The translations under genes and the position numbers were made by a program. A stretch of DNA of 7,495 nt. Origin: JAKVAV01 sp047633195. GTDB lineage: Bacteria; Bacteroidota; Bacteroidia; Flavobacteriales_D; Cryomorphaceae. The stretch is taken from NCBI GenBank assembly GCA_047633195.1, contig JBLIEU010000085.1:1-7495 (forward strand), given 5' to 3'. Under the pieces are notes generated by a model, which made no database searches, was not told the DNA's origin, and saw only the letters and a list, made by a program, of their open reading frames with translations. Numbering within the stretch: the stretch's first letter is position 1; each line of letters starts with the position of its first letter. Shown one piece after another: positions 1-6,610 of the stretch.

Positions 1-599
1 ATGCTTGCTCTGGTGATATAGCAGATTGCCAAAGTCCATATCCAGCGGTTTCTGATTTGTCAAGCTCAAATGTTTCTAATGGGGTTCAACTTTCTTGGAC
101 ACCTATTGAAGGATCAATCGGTTGCCAGATTAGAGCGGGTTTAAGCTCAGTCGGATTTCAAACTACTGTAACCGTTTTTGAAGCGAATGCTTCGGAATTT
201 TTTGTGCCTGCTACTGCTATCCAGTCGGGTGCCGAGTACCAATGGCAGGTGCGATGTGGCTGCTCAGCTGATCCTTTAGTCGCAGGGCCTTGGTCGTCTA
301 CTGGTTTTTTCAGCTTTGGCTCGGCCATTTCGGCTGATGTAATCGCTGAGAATGTTTCAGAGCAAGAAATGGTTCTGTATCCAAATCCCGCCACGGATGT
401 TCTGACAGTATCATCGGCTAATGGAACTGCGATGCATGTATTTGATGTGAATGGAAGAGTGGTTTACGCTCAATCAATGAATACGCAAGAAGAAGGATTG
501 ATCAGACTCGATGTTTCTTCTTGGTCCAACGGTATTTATTTAATGACCGTTTCCGGCAAGGATGGTTCAGTGAATCGCAAGAGATTCGTTGTAAATTAA
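1..599 (+). CDS. T9SS type A sorting domain protein with FN3-like domain (5' end outside window)
   Basis: The reading frame is open from base 3 to the TAA at 597-599, giving 198 visible residues; the gene begins upstream of the window. A TTG at 57 is not a credible start, because coding sequence (ACSGDIADCQSPYP...) continues in frame before it. Visible residues about 13-108 resemble a fibronectin type III domain, with the VQLSWTP strand and the YQWQVRCGC / GPWSSTGFFSF strands. The last about 75 residues are a type A T9SS C-terminal sorting domain: the YPNPATD motif at residues 126-129 onward, then VFDVNGRVVY, then WSNGIYLMTV, ending in KRFVVN. The family is exported by the Sec system, moved across the outer membrane by T9SS, and cleaved or anchored at this domain. 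The catalytic or binding part of the protein lies outside the window, so its function is unknown. A terminator follows at once. Confidence 0.93.
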   Translation, partial: ACSGDIADCQSPYPAVSDLSSSNVSNGVQLSWTPIEGSIGCQIRAGLSSVGFQTTVTVFEANASEFFVPATAIQSGAEYQWQVRCGCSADPLVAGPWSSTGFFSFGSAISADVIAENVSEQEMVLYPNPATDVLTVSSANGTAMHVFDVNGRVVYAQSMNTQEEGLIRLDVSSWSNGIYLMTVSGKDGSVNRKRFVVN

Positions 600-621
600 C
601 TTGAATTTATTCTAATGGAAC

Positions 622-656
622 GGCTCAAGGCTTTAAAAAGCTTTGAGCCTTTCTTA
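622..656 (+). terminator. Rho-independent terminator after the T9SS type A gene
   Basis: A 13-bp stem (arms at 622-634 and 637-649, one G-T wobble) has GGCTCAA / TTGAGCC at its base and a very short A-rich loop, and is followed by the T-rich stretch TTTCTTATTT. It begins 22 bases after the stop codon. It also ends only about 15 bases before the ATG of the symporter gene, so it could affect expression of that gene too. Confidence 0.85.
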
Positions 657-670
657 TTTAAACACATTGC

Positions 671-2128
671 ATGAATTGGATAGACCTCTCTATTTTCTTT
701 ATTTACATGGCTGCCATGCTGGGCGTCGGTTACTATTTTTTAAAAACAAATAAAGGGTCTGAGGATTATTACCTCGCTGGCAGAAATATGGGCCCTTGGC
801 ACATCGGAATGTCGGTGGTGGCTACCGATGTAGGCGGTGGTTTTTCCATCGGGCTGGGAGGTCTGGGCTTCACCATGGGCATCAGCGGAAGCTGGATGTT
901 GTTTACGGGTTTAATCGGTGCTTGGCTTGCCGCGGCCTTTCTCATTCCCAAAGTATTTGAGCTGGGCAGAAGGGTGAACCTCTTCACTTTCCCTCAGGTT
1001 TTTGGCGAGATTTATGGCAAACGGGTAGCCCTGCTGGCCGCCATTATATCCGCCATCGGTTACTTGGGATTTACCTCTTCGCAAATGCTGGCAGGGGCCA
1101 AATTGGCATCAGCAACTTTTCCATCCGTTAGCCTCGATCAGGCACTTTTGATCATGGGTGTAGTCGCGGTAATTTACACGGTGATGGGAGGCCTGAAGGC
1201 TGTTATTTACACCGATACCATTCAGTGGATTATTCTCCTGTCGGGTCTCATATTCATTGGCCTTCCGCTGGGATATTTTTCCATAGGGGGTATGGAAGGC
1301 TTGCGCGCCGAAACCGATCAGGCGCTGCTCAGCTTGACCAATCTTTCATGGCAAAACATAGTCAATTGGTCCATCACTATTATTCCCATTTGGTTTATCG
1401 GGATGACCCTTTACCAAAGAATTTATGCTTCTCGTGATGTGAAGCAGGCCAAAAAGGCTTGGTACATCGCAGGGATTTTTGAGTGGCCCATTATGGCTTT
1501 CATGGGAGTTCTGCTCGGGCTTTTTGCCAAAGTAGCTGCCGAGCAAGGCATGTTTGCGGAGATCGGTTATGCTTCTGCCGCAGGAATGGACGCCGAAATC
1601 GGACTACCTCTTTTGCTCCGCACCATTTTACCTGTAGGATTAATGGGCCTTATGATGTCTGCTTATTTCAGTGCGATACTTTCCACTGCCGACAGCTGTT
1701 TGATGGCGTGTTCGGGAAACATCGTCTCTGATATCATGATGCGGTTCGGTGTCTTTCGGGCAAAAGACGATTTGCGATTGAGTCAATGGGCCACATTGGT
1801 AATTGGTGCTGTCGCCTTGCTGATTGCCCTTTACATGGAGAGCGTGCTCGAACTTATGCTTCACTCGTATGCCTTTATGGTTTCGGGACTATTCATTCCA
1901 GTTTTGTTCGGACTTTATTCCCGACAACCCTCTGAAAAGGCTGCAATGTTCTCAATGATCATCGGTGGAACCATCACGTTGACCCTTACTATTCTGATTG
2001 TTGAATTGCCATTTGGATTGGATCCAATCACCTTCGGATTGCTTGCGGCTCTTTTAGCTTATTTGCTTGTTCCCAAGAAGCCCAAAAAAAACCGCTCAGT
2101 TGCTACCAAGCGGGTTTTGGAAAGTTGA
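671..2128 (+). CDS. Sodium:solute symporter (SSS family)
   Basis: This 485-residue inner-membrane protein has the usual length and profile of the sodium:solute symporter family, which couples uptake of a small solute to sodium entry. About 13 hydrophobic segments can be traced, the first at residues 5-24 and the last at about 450-467, followed by a basic tail (KKPKKNR). Family marks are the GGLKAVIYTDTIQ signature at 173-185, the GSEDYYLAGRNMGPW segment after the first helix at 29-43, and the SAILSTADSCLMACSGNIVSDI region at 334-355. The Ser-Thr pair at 338-339 falls where sodium-site residues lie in characterised members, an inference from motif position. The substrate cannot be read from sequence. 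The ATG is preceded by AAACACATTGC, with no Shine-Dalgarno, as is normal in Bacteroidota. I could not find a clear promoter in the 71-base gap. The gene runs convergently into the lipoprotein remnant, with 18 bases between stop codons. Confidence 0.95.
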   Translation: MNWIDLSIFFIYMAAMLGVGYYFLKTNKGSEDYYLAGRNMGPWHIGMSVVATDVGGGFSIGLGGLGFTMGISGSWMLFTGLIGAWLAAAFLIPKVFELGRRVNLFTFPQVFGEIYGKRVALLAAIISAIGYLGFTSSQMLAGAKLASATFPSVSLDQALLIMGVVAVIYTVMGGLKAVIYTDTIQWIILLSGLIFIGLPLGYFSIGGMEGLRAETDQALLSLTNLSWQNIVNWSITIIPIWFIGMTLYQRIYASRDVKQAKKAWYIAGIFEWPIMAFMGVLLGLFAKVAAEQGMFAEIGYASAAGMDAEIGLPLLLRTILPVGLMGLMMSAYFSAILSTADSCLMACSGNIVSDIMMRFGVFRAKDDLRLSQWATLVIGAVALLIALYMESVLELMLHSYAFMVSGLFIPVLFGLYSRQPSEKAAMFSMIIGGTITLTLTILIVELPFGLDPITFGLLAALLAYLLVPKKPKKNRSVATKRVLES

Positions 2129-2146
2129 TTCGGGATAGCTGCCAAC

Positions 2147-2985
2147 CTAGTCGAGGTAGTGTATATTAAAAAATCCATCAGTCACGTAAGTCGAATCAAC
2201 GTTTGCCAGAGTTGAAATTCCTTTAAAGTTAAACGTTCCTGAGATATCGTTATTGATTGTATCGTGCATAAGGTTTTCCAAAGATCCTGAGTCGGTTAAG
2301 AAGACTTCAGTCAAGTTTTTTATTACTCCAGCAGTCAAAGGAGTCGTTCCGTCTAATATGTAAGAGCCTATAGCGATATCAGTTTCGAAAGCAATCGATA
2401 TAGATGTTTCAGTGGGCGAAGGTTGATAACCCCTTGCATACGAATTACAGGACCTACATCTATAAGGGCTTGGACGTCTTCACCCTCAAACAAATAGTCG
2501 ACACCTCCTTGGGTAAAAGAGATGGTTCTGGTTCCTGGCGTAAAAACGGGTGGGCCAATGAAAGAGCCATAATTCAGATTCTGAAATTGAGCATTATTCA
2601 TTTCAAAGAAGTTAGAATTATTGATCGGGTTGAAATACTTGACAAAGAAATCACCGGTAATCGTCCGATTTACGGTGTCGTTTTTTGTGATGTTGAGCAC
2701 GCCGCCTCCATTGCCATTGGCTTGAGAGGTGTATAGGACGAGTCCATTTCCTCTAACCGATTCAAATCTGTTCAATGGTCCTAGCGGAGATTGTTGTTCT
2801 AAAAAGGAAGACCCGGCATCAACTTCGGCAATGGCAATAAAGAGCGTGTCAGATCCGCTTATTGCTTTAATGCGAAGGCCCTCTGAATTAAACGCCACAG
2901 TGACAGAATTTGTCGATCGAACGGATGCAGCCCCGGTAGCTGGGTCAACAGCTTGTTCTCTTTTCGAAGAGATTATCGGAAACAA
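2147..2985 (-). pseudogene. Truncated and frameshifted DUF6252-like lipoprotein paralogue
   Basis: Two - strand reading frames join into one degraded gene. The first (2985 to 2368) holds a complete-looking beta-rich domain A, with landmarks SVTVAFNSEGLRIKAISGSDT and VLNITKNDTVNRTITGDFFV, and the start of domain B (ISFTQGGVDYLFEGEDVQALI). It then leaves frame near the four-G run at 2430-2433. The second frame picks up domain B as GYQPSPTETSISIAFETDI, continuing to DISGTFNFKG and VTDGFFNIHYLD, and stops at 2147. One extra G would restore a single frame. At the 5' end there is no ATG, signal peptide or lipobox: the only possible start is a TTG inside the T tract of the preceding terminator, and an in-frame TGA lies just upstream at 3004-3006. 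The layout matches the neighbouring gene (domain A then B), so this is a 5'-truncated tandem copy. DUF6252 is assigned from memory of the family pattern. Confidence 0.75.
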
Positions 2986-3012
2986 AAAAACCGCTCGAAC
3001 TAGTCAAGCGGC
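2984..3012 (-). terminator. Rho-independent terminator of the upstream lipoprotein gene
   Basis: Read on the - strand, CCGCTTGA (3011-3004) pairs with TCGAGCGG (2998-2991) across a five-base loop, followed by seven Ts. One pair is a U-G wobble that forms only in the - strand transcript, which fixes the direction. It begins 23 bases after the stop of domain B of the first lipoprotein gene and separates it from the truncated copy downstream. Confidence 0.9.
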
Positions 3013-3034
3013 TTCTTTAAATAGTCTTGTATTA

Positions 3035-3427
3035 CTAGCACTCTATATTGAAAGAGCCATCGGTGACTTCGACAGTGCCACCTCCTAGAAACTCCGAGCC
3101 AGAGAACGAGAACGTTCCTTGAATCTCGTCTGTGCCTGTATTATTTACAGTAACAATTAATATTCCAGCGTCAGAAAAGAAAAACTGTGAGCCTTCGGTG
3201 TAAGCCATTGTAACCGCACCGAATAAATTACCTAGGTCGTAATTGCCTGGTGCAATGTCCTCACTAAAAGTTAAGGTCATTGACGTAGAAGGTGAGCTTG
3301 ATGATGTGCCAACCGCTTGAACTGTCCCCATACTAGTCGAACTAAATATTTGGTCTAGTATCGTTGCGCTTCCATTTGCAGTAAAAGGAATGTTGCCAGC
3401 TCCTCCTAGTTCAGGTTCTTCGATTGT
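3035..3427 (-). pseudogene. Domain B of the DUF6252-like lipoprotein, cut off by an in-frame TAG
   Basis: This 130-codon stretch is in exactly the same frame as the lipoprotein gene before it and is separated from it only by the TAG at 3428-3430. It reads TIEEPELGGAGNIPFTANG... and ends DGSFNIEC at a TAG (3035-3037). An ATG at 3331 exists, but starting there would remove the first strands of the domain: the region before it (IPFTANGSATILDQI) matches the paralogue's ISFTQGGVDYLFEGEDVQALI. Other matches to the paralogue are TSMTLTFSEDIAPGNYDL with TSISIAFETDIAIGSYIL, and EIQGTFSFSG...VTDGSFNI with DISGTFNFKG...VTDGFFNI. It is best read as the C-terminal half of a once continuous two-domain protein. 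Without its own signal peptide it is unlikely to be exported if translated alone. A second gene started by an unseen mechanism is possible but less likely. Confidence 0.7.
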
Positions 3428-3931
3428 CTAAGGTAGATCTACAAACAGGCCATCTTGAAGTACTACGAGGTCTAAAGAACCAACTAGATTATAAAATACT
3501 GCATTAAAAGATCCGCTGATCTGTTGATTGTCAAAATCGTTTGCAGTGATCACGAAACTTACAGTACCTGTGCTGTCAGTTACACCATAATCATCATTAT
3601 TGAACGCTGCAAAATAATTATAAGTTCTGTAAATGCTGAGCGTATCAACCACAAATACACCAACTTGATTTCCTGAAAACTTAAAAAATACGGAGTCTGC
3701 TCCGTTGGTCGCTGTAACATCGAATGTACCATCCAAATTCAAACGAGCTGAAGCAGATGTAGCTATCCAGTCCGAGCTAGTGCTGGTTAGAGGGTCTGTT
3801 TCTGTTGCTGTAAAACTATACGAAAGTGGGGTTGGTCCTGAACTATTATTGTTGTCATCATCGTCGTTGCAAGAAGTAGCCACCATTAAAATCGAAGCGA
3901 AAAATACCGCGTTAAGAAAAGTCTGTTTCAT
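3428..3931 (-). CDS. DUF6252-like surface lipoprotein, N-terminal half (ends at premature TAG)
   Basis: I place the start at the ATG at 3931, not the in-frame TTG 33 bases upstream, because this gives a classic lipoprotein signal: MKQ, a hydrophobic core FLNAVFFASILMV, and the lipobox VATSC with Cys21 as the lipidated residue. The mature protein begins CNDDDDNNN. An acidic run directly after the cysteine is a known outer-surface export signal for Bacteroidota lipoproteins, so the product is probably exposed at the cell surface. Residues about 38-167 form domain A: W55, SARLNLDGTFDVTATNGADSVFF at about 61-83, TVSFVITANDFDNQQISGSFNAVFY at about 123-147, ending VLQDGLFVDLP. The pattern resembles DUF6252, whose function is unknown. 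Translation as written gives 167 residues, one domain. The original gene probably continued through domain B to 3035. The single-domain product could still be made and lipidated. Confidence 0.8.
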   Translation of the reverse strand: MKQTFLNAVFFASILMVATSCNDDDDNNNSSGPTPLSYSFTATETDPLTSTSSDWIATSASARLNLDGTFDVTATNGADSVFFKFSGNQVGVFVVDTLSIYRTYNYFAAFNNDDYGVTDSTGTVSFVITANDFDNQQISGSFNAVFYNLVGSLDLVVLQDGLFVDLP

Positions 3932-3961
3932 AAGAGATGTAGTATCTAAATTTTTTGCGCA

Positions 3962-3991
3962 CAAGGATAGTTATAAACAGAAACGGTGAAA
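3962..3991 (-). promoter_or_regulatory. Possible Bacteroidota-type promoter for the lipoprotein gene
   Basis: On the - strand TATCCTTG (3969-3962) differs by one base from the -7 consensus TAnnTTTG, and TTTC (3991-3988), 18 bases upstream, approximates the -33 TTTG. This would start transcription about 25-30 bases before the ATG at 3931. The match is imperfect, so this is a candidate only. The rest of the 209-base gap between this gene and the divergent FabH-type gene shows nothing else I can support. Confidence 0.3.
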
Positions 3992-4140
3992 TGCGGTACT
4001 TGGGTTGGCATATCTAAGGGAGAAATAATGCTAATGCAACTTCTCTGAATAAAACCTTGATCATTCAATGTCACTTGCGTCATTATCTTTAGCTCACCAT
4101 CCAACTCGAAATATGATCAGCACTATATCTACTTAGAACT

Positions 4141-5145
4141 ATGAATCGAACTGCTATTAAAGGACTTGGGAGTTACCTGCCCGAAAATGTGGTAACCAAT
4201 GCCGACTTGGAAAAGCTTGTCGACACCAGTGATGAATGGATCAAAGAACGCACTGGAATAGAGGAAAGACGCTATGTGATCAAGGGAGAAGATACCACAA
4301 GCGGTATGGGGGTAAAAGCTGCACGAAAAGCCATGGCCATGGCAGGAGTCACGGCAAAGGACATTGACTTTGTCATCTTTGCTACCCTTTCACCAGACTA
4401 TTTTTTCCCAGGGAGTGGAGTGCTTGTGCAGCGCGATCTGGGGCTTGACACTGTTGGGTCGCTAGACGTGAGAAACCAATGTTCGGGATTCATCTACGGA
4501 TTGTCTGTAGCTGATCAGTTTATCAAATCGGGGATGTACAAAAACATTCTCCTCATTGGTAGTGAGCTCCAAAGTGGGGCTATGGAAATGACGGATCGCG
4601 GTAGAGGTGTCTCGGTTATTTTTGGGGATGGCGCAGGTGCTGTCATCCTCTCGGCCGCTGAAGGAGATGAACGTGGAATTTTATCAACTTGCATGCACTC
4701 TGAAGGTGAACATGCTGAGGAGCTCATGATCGAAGGGCCTGCCACTTCGCATTGGGTAAATGAATTGTTCAAAGAAGAGGAGATGGGTGAAAAAGTTTGG
4801 CGCGCACACATGCGCGGAAATTTCGTGTTTAAGCACGCCGTCACTAGAATGCCTGAGGCCGTGAATGAAGTGCTAGCCAAAGCAGGAAAGACTGCTGATG
4901 ATATTGATTTACTCATCCCTCATCAAGCCAATTTGCGCATCAGCGCAATGGTGCAAAAACATTTCAATTTACCCGATTCAAAAGTCTTTAACAATATCCA
5001 AACCGTGGGGAATACCACTGCAGGATCCATTCCCATTGCCATGGCTCAAGCCTTAGAAGAAGGAAAGCTCAAACGCGGCGATCTGATCTGCCTAACCGCT
5101 TTTGGTTCGGGTTTTACGTGGGGTGCGGCTCTGCTCGAATTCTAG
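4141..5145 (+). CDS. fabH: 3-oxoacyl-ACP synthase III (KAS III / FabH family)
   Basis: This 334-residue cytosolic condensing enzyme has the length and full motif set of KAS III, which joins an acyl-CoA primer to malonyl-ACP to begin fatty acid (or fatty-acid-like) chains. The catalytic triad is complete: Cys114 in DVRNQCSGF, His261 in LIPHQANLRI and Asn291 in TVGNTTAGS. Also present are SDEWIKERTGIEERR at 30-44, FGDGAGAVIL at 161-170 and the C-terminal FGSGFTWGAALL. The active-site flank is NQCSGF rather than the AACSGF-type sequence of the E. coli enzyme. The gene is not next to plsX or rpmF, the usual fabH partners, so it may be a second, specialised paralogue; this is an inference, and the gene symbol denotes the family. 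A weak promoter candidate, TATCTTTA, lies at 4084-4091 with a TTG at 4057-4059. It is divergent from the lipoprotein gene. Confidence 0.93.
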   Translation: MNRTAIKGLGSYLPENVVTNADLEKLVDTSDEWIKERTGIEERRYVIKGEDTTSGMGVKAARKAMAMAGVTAKDIDFVIFATLSPDYFFPGSGVLVQRDLGLDTVGSLDVRNQCSGFIYGLSVADQFIKSGMYKNILLIGSELQSGAMEMTDRGRGVSVIFGDGAGAVILSAAEGDERGILSTCMHSEGEHAEELMIEGPATSHWVNELFKEEEMGEKVWRAHMRGNFVFKHAVTRMPEAVNEVLAKAGKTADDIDLLIPHQANLRISAMVQKHFNLPDSKVFNNIQTVGNTTAGSIPIAMAQALEEGKLKRGDLICLTAFGSGFTWGAALLEF

Positions 5146-5178
5146 ATTTTAATCGTTGTTGAAAAACAATAATATCCT

Positions 5179-5212
5179 TTTGAGGTAGCCTCAATGGGTA
5201 AGGTTAAATTTG
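5179..5212 (+). promoter_or_regulatory. Bacteroidota-type promoter for the FkbM gene
   Basis: TAAATTTG (5205-5212) matches the -7 consensus TAnnTTTG exactly, and TTTG (5179-5182) is the -33 element, with a 22-base spacer that is within the range known for Flavobacteriia. Transcription would begin about ten bases before the ATG at 5229. This supports independent transcription of the methyltransferase gene rather than reliance on the FabH-type gene 83 bases upstream. Confidence 0.6.
5180..5194. promoter_or_regulatory. Perfect inverted repeat overlapping the -33 element
   Basis: TTGAGG-TAG-CCTCAA is a perfect 6-bp dyad with a three-base centre. It shares bases 5180-5182 with the -33 TTTG of the FkbM promoter. 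It lacks a following T tract, so it is not a good terminator; an operator for a dimeric regulator is possible but unproven. It could also act as a weak RNA hairpin at the end of the FabH-type transcript. Confidence 0.3.
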
Positions 5213-5228
5213 ATTTTGATTCGGCACA

Positions 5229-6170
5229 ATGAAGATCTCTAAGAATATAAATGGCGCAGCTTTACTCAGCGAGAGCGGTGTAGTCGAAAGCATGGATGCG
5301 ACGGAACTTTTGGAGTTTTCTACGCGGCTCAAAGAATTTGTTTTGGACAATGCCGAATCGTTTTCTGAGCGCCCGCTCAAAAAGGTCTCATTTCGTGAAA
5401 AGTCTTTTTTGGTAGAAGTCACCGATAAGCTCTGGTTTTGGGAAGAGCTCGAATCGGGAAAATGGGAGTCAGATACCTTCGATGTCTTTGATCGTTTTCT
5501 CGATAAGAAAACAGTCTTTCTCGATGTAGGCGGCTGGATCGGTAGTACATTTCTCTACGCTTCCCAACTCGTCAAGCAGTCAATTGTCTTCGAGCCCGAT
5601 GAGGTGGCCTTCAAAGAATTATCCGCCAATCTTGCTCAAAACAAATCGGCCTCGTGGTATTCTCACACCGAGACCATTCAAGCCGCTATTGCCCCAGAGA
5701 GCGGCTCGGTGAACATCGGCTTTCGCCACGAAAGCGGAGACTCCATGTCCAGCGTTCTGCTCGGCGATTCTGCTGGAAGTACCGAAGTGAAATCGGTTAA
5801 TCTGAGCGACTTTATCTCTGAGCGAAGTTTATCTGAAGAGAAGCTTTTCATCAAAATGGATGTAGAAGGATTCGAATACGAAATTCTTCCTGCCCTGAGC
5901 GATACTATCCAATCATTGGAAAAGGCGAGTTTTCTTATTAGTCTCCATCCACAATTTCTGCTCGAAAAACTCAATGCCGAAATACCCGCAGGCAAACTTA
6001 AAACATCGTTGATTCGAAAAGCATTTTTTGCCAAGCATCAGGCACTTTTGAAAGCTTTCAAAGGCTATGATTGCTCCTTCATAAATGGCAAACCCTTCAA
6101 GGCGCGAAAGGAATTAACGAAGGCATTAATCACGGGGCAGTTTTCAAGGGATTTGGTTTTTACGAGGTGA
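5229..6170 (+). CDS. FkbM family SAM-dependent methyltransferase
   Basis: This 313-residue protein is probably cytosolic, with no signal peptide or membrane segment. It carries the Rossmann-fold methyltransferase core: SAM-binding motif I DVGGWIGST at 99-107 and the acidic ribose-binding segment VFEPDEVAFKEL at 120-131. It also has the FkbM hallmark KMDVEGFEYEIL at 209-220, followed by LISLHPQFLL at 236-245. The segment before motif I (WFWEELESGKWESDTFDVFDRFLD) is typical of the lead-in to FkbM domains. Members O-methylate sugars, polyketides, peptides or lipids; the acceptor here cannot be told. An N-terminal extension of about 65 residues and a basic C-terminal tail of about 60 (KAFFAKHQALLKAF, FKARKELTKAL) flank the core and are not recognised. 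The ATG follows a consensus promoter, supporting this start. The FabH-type gene lies 83 bases upstream in the same direction, but a shared pathway is speculation. Confidence 0.9.
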   Translation: MKISKNINGAALLSESGVVESMDATELLEFSTRLKEFVLDNAESFSERPLKKVSFREKSFLVEVTDKLWFWEELESGKWESDTFDVFDRFLDKKTVFLDVGGWIGSTFLYASQLVKQSIVFEPDEVAFKELSANLAQNKSASWYSHTETIQAAIAPESGSVNIGFRHESGDSMSSVLLGDSAGSTEVKSVNLSDFISERSLSEEKLFIKMDVEGFEYEILPALSDTIQSLEKASFLISLHPQFLLEKLNAEIPAGKLKTSLIRKAFFAKHQALLKAFKGYDCSFINGKPFKARKELTKALITGQFSRDLVFTR

Positions 6171-6179
6171 ATTAAACGG

Positions 6180-6283
6180 CGCTTCGACACTTCGGCTGAG
6201 CTCAGCGACCACTCCGCTCAGCGGCCTTCAATCACGGATAATTCGGCAACAGGTTGGCTTCGCTCAACGTGAACGCTCACTCC
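6180..6283. repeat. REP-like intergenic repeat, two degenerate copies
   Basis: Between the FkbM gene and the toxin-antitoxin pair lie GC-rich, dyad-rich sequences of the CTTCGAC...GCTCAGCG type that are often dispersed between genes in Bacteroidota. Copy one (about 6181-6237) includes the 12-base palindrome GCTGAGCTCAGC (6195-6206), the hairpin CCGC-TCA-GCGG (6214-6224) and a near-repeat of GCTCAGCGRCC. Copy two (about 6252-6295) has GGCTTCGCTCAACGTGAACG. Both copies run on into ACTCC...CCTTCAAT..CGG, suggesting direct duplication. The rest of the 248-base gap shows no gene. Confidence 0.45.
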
Positions 6284-6418
6284 CCTTCAATTTCGGTCTA
6301 TTCTAACATTGTTACGAGATACTGTCCTACTTCTAGACAGATGTTTAACGTAAAGACGCTACGACACAAGTTTCTCAGGAGTTAATTCCCTCTGAAATAT
6401 ACTTCGTATCTTTATTTT

Positions 6419-6610
6419 ATGGAATCATCAGTTTTAAAGAAACACCTCCTCGAAATTGCAGAGAAACTCACCCCGGAGTCTACCATTGAAGATGTATACC
6501 AACATCTCTCGCTGTTGGCTGATATTGATGAATCTGAAAATCAAGAAAAAAAAGGTGAGGTATTCACTCAAAATCAAGTGAGAGAAGCTTCGGGGAAATG
6601 GTTGAAGTAG
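6419..6610 (+). CDS. Putative antitoxin of a RelE/ParE-type toxin-antitoxin pair
   Basis: This 63-residue acidic protein (MESSVLKKHLLEIAEKLTPES...) is likely helical, with an STIEDVYQHLSLLADIDES segment at about 21-39 and a C-terminal QVREASGKWLK. I recognise no named family, but small proteins of this kind, with an LPE/LTPES-ATIEDV-type pattern, commonly precede RelE/ParE toxins in Bacteroidota. The assignment rests mainly on context: its last 13 bases overlap the start of the toxin gene, the usual translationally coupled layout. Such antitoxins bind and block the toxin and often repress their own promoter. TATCTTTA at 6407-6414 is one base from a -7 element, but it would leave almost no leader and has no clear -33 partner. 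With the toxin broken, the protein may now have no partner in this operon. Confidence 0.7.
   Translation: MESSVLKKHLLEIAEKLTPESTIEDVYQHLSLLADIDESENQEKKGEVFTQNQVREASGKWLK

Noticed and set aside
2129..2146. Shared bidirectional terminator between the symporter and the lipoprotein remnant
   Set aside because: The 18-base gap contains no stable hairpin with flanking T tracts.
2427..2436. Programmed -1 ribosomal frameshift in the distal lipoprotein copy
   Set aside because: No classic X XXY YYZ slippery heptamer with a following structure is seen, and the gene also lacks a start, so mutation is simpler.
2404..3088. Two open + strand frames opposite the lipoprotein remnants
   Set aside because: The - strand frames show paralogous domain structure; the + strand translations resemble nothing and are shadows.
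3705..3989. Open + strand frame opposite the lipoprotein gene
   Set aside because: It is the complement of a gene with a clear signal peptide and lipobox, and its translation has no recognisable features.
4515..4916. Long - strand frame inside the FabH-type gene
   Set aside because: The + strand encodes the full KAS III catalytic triad, so the opposite frame is by chance.
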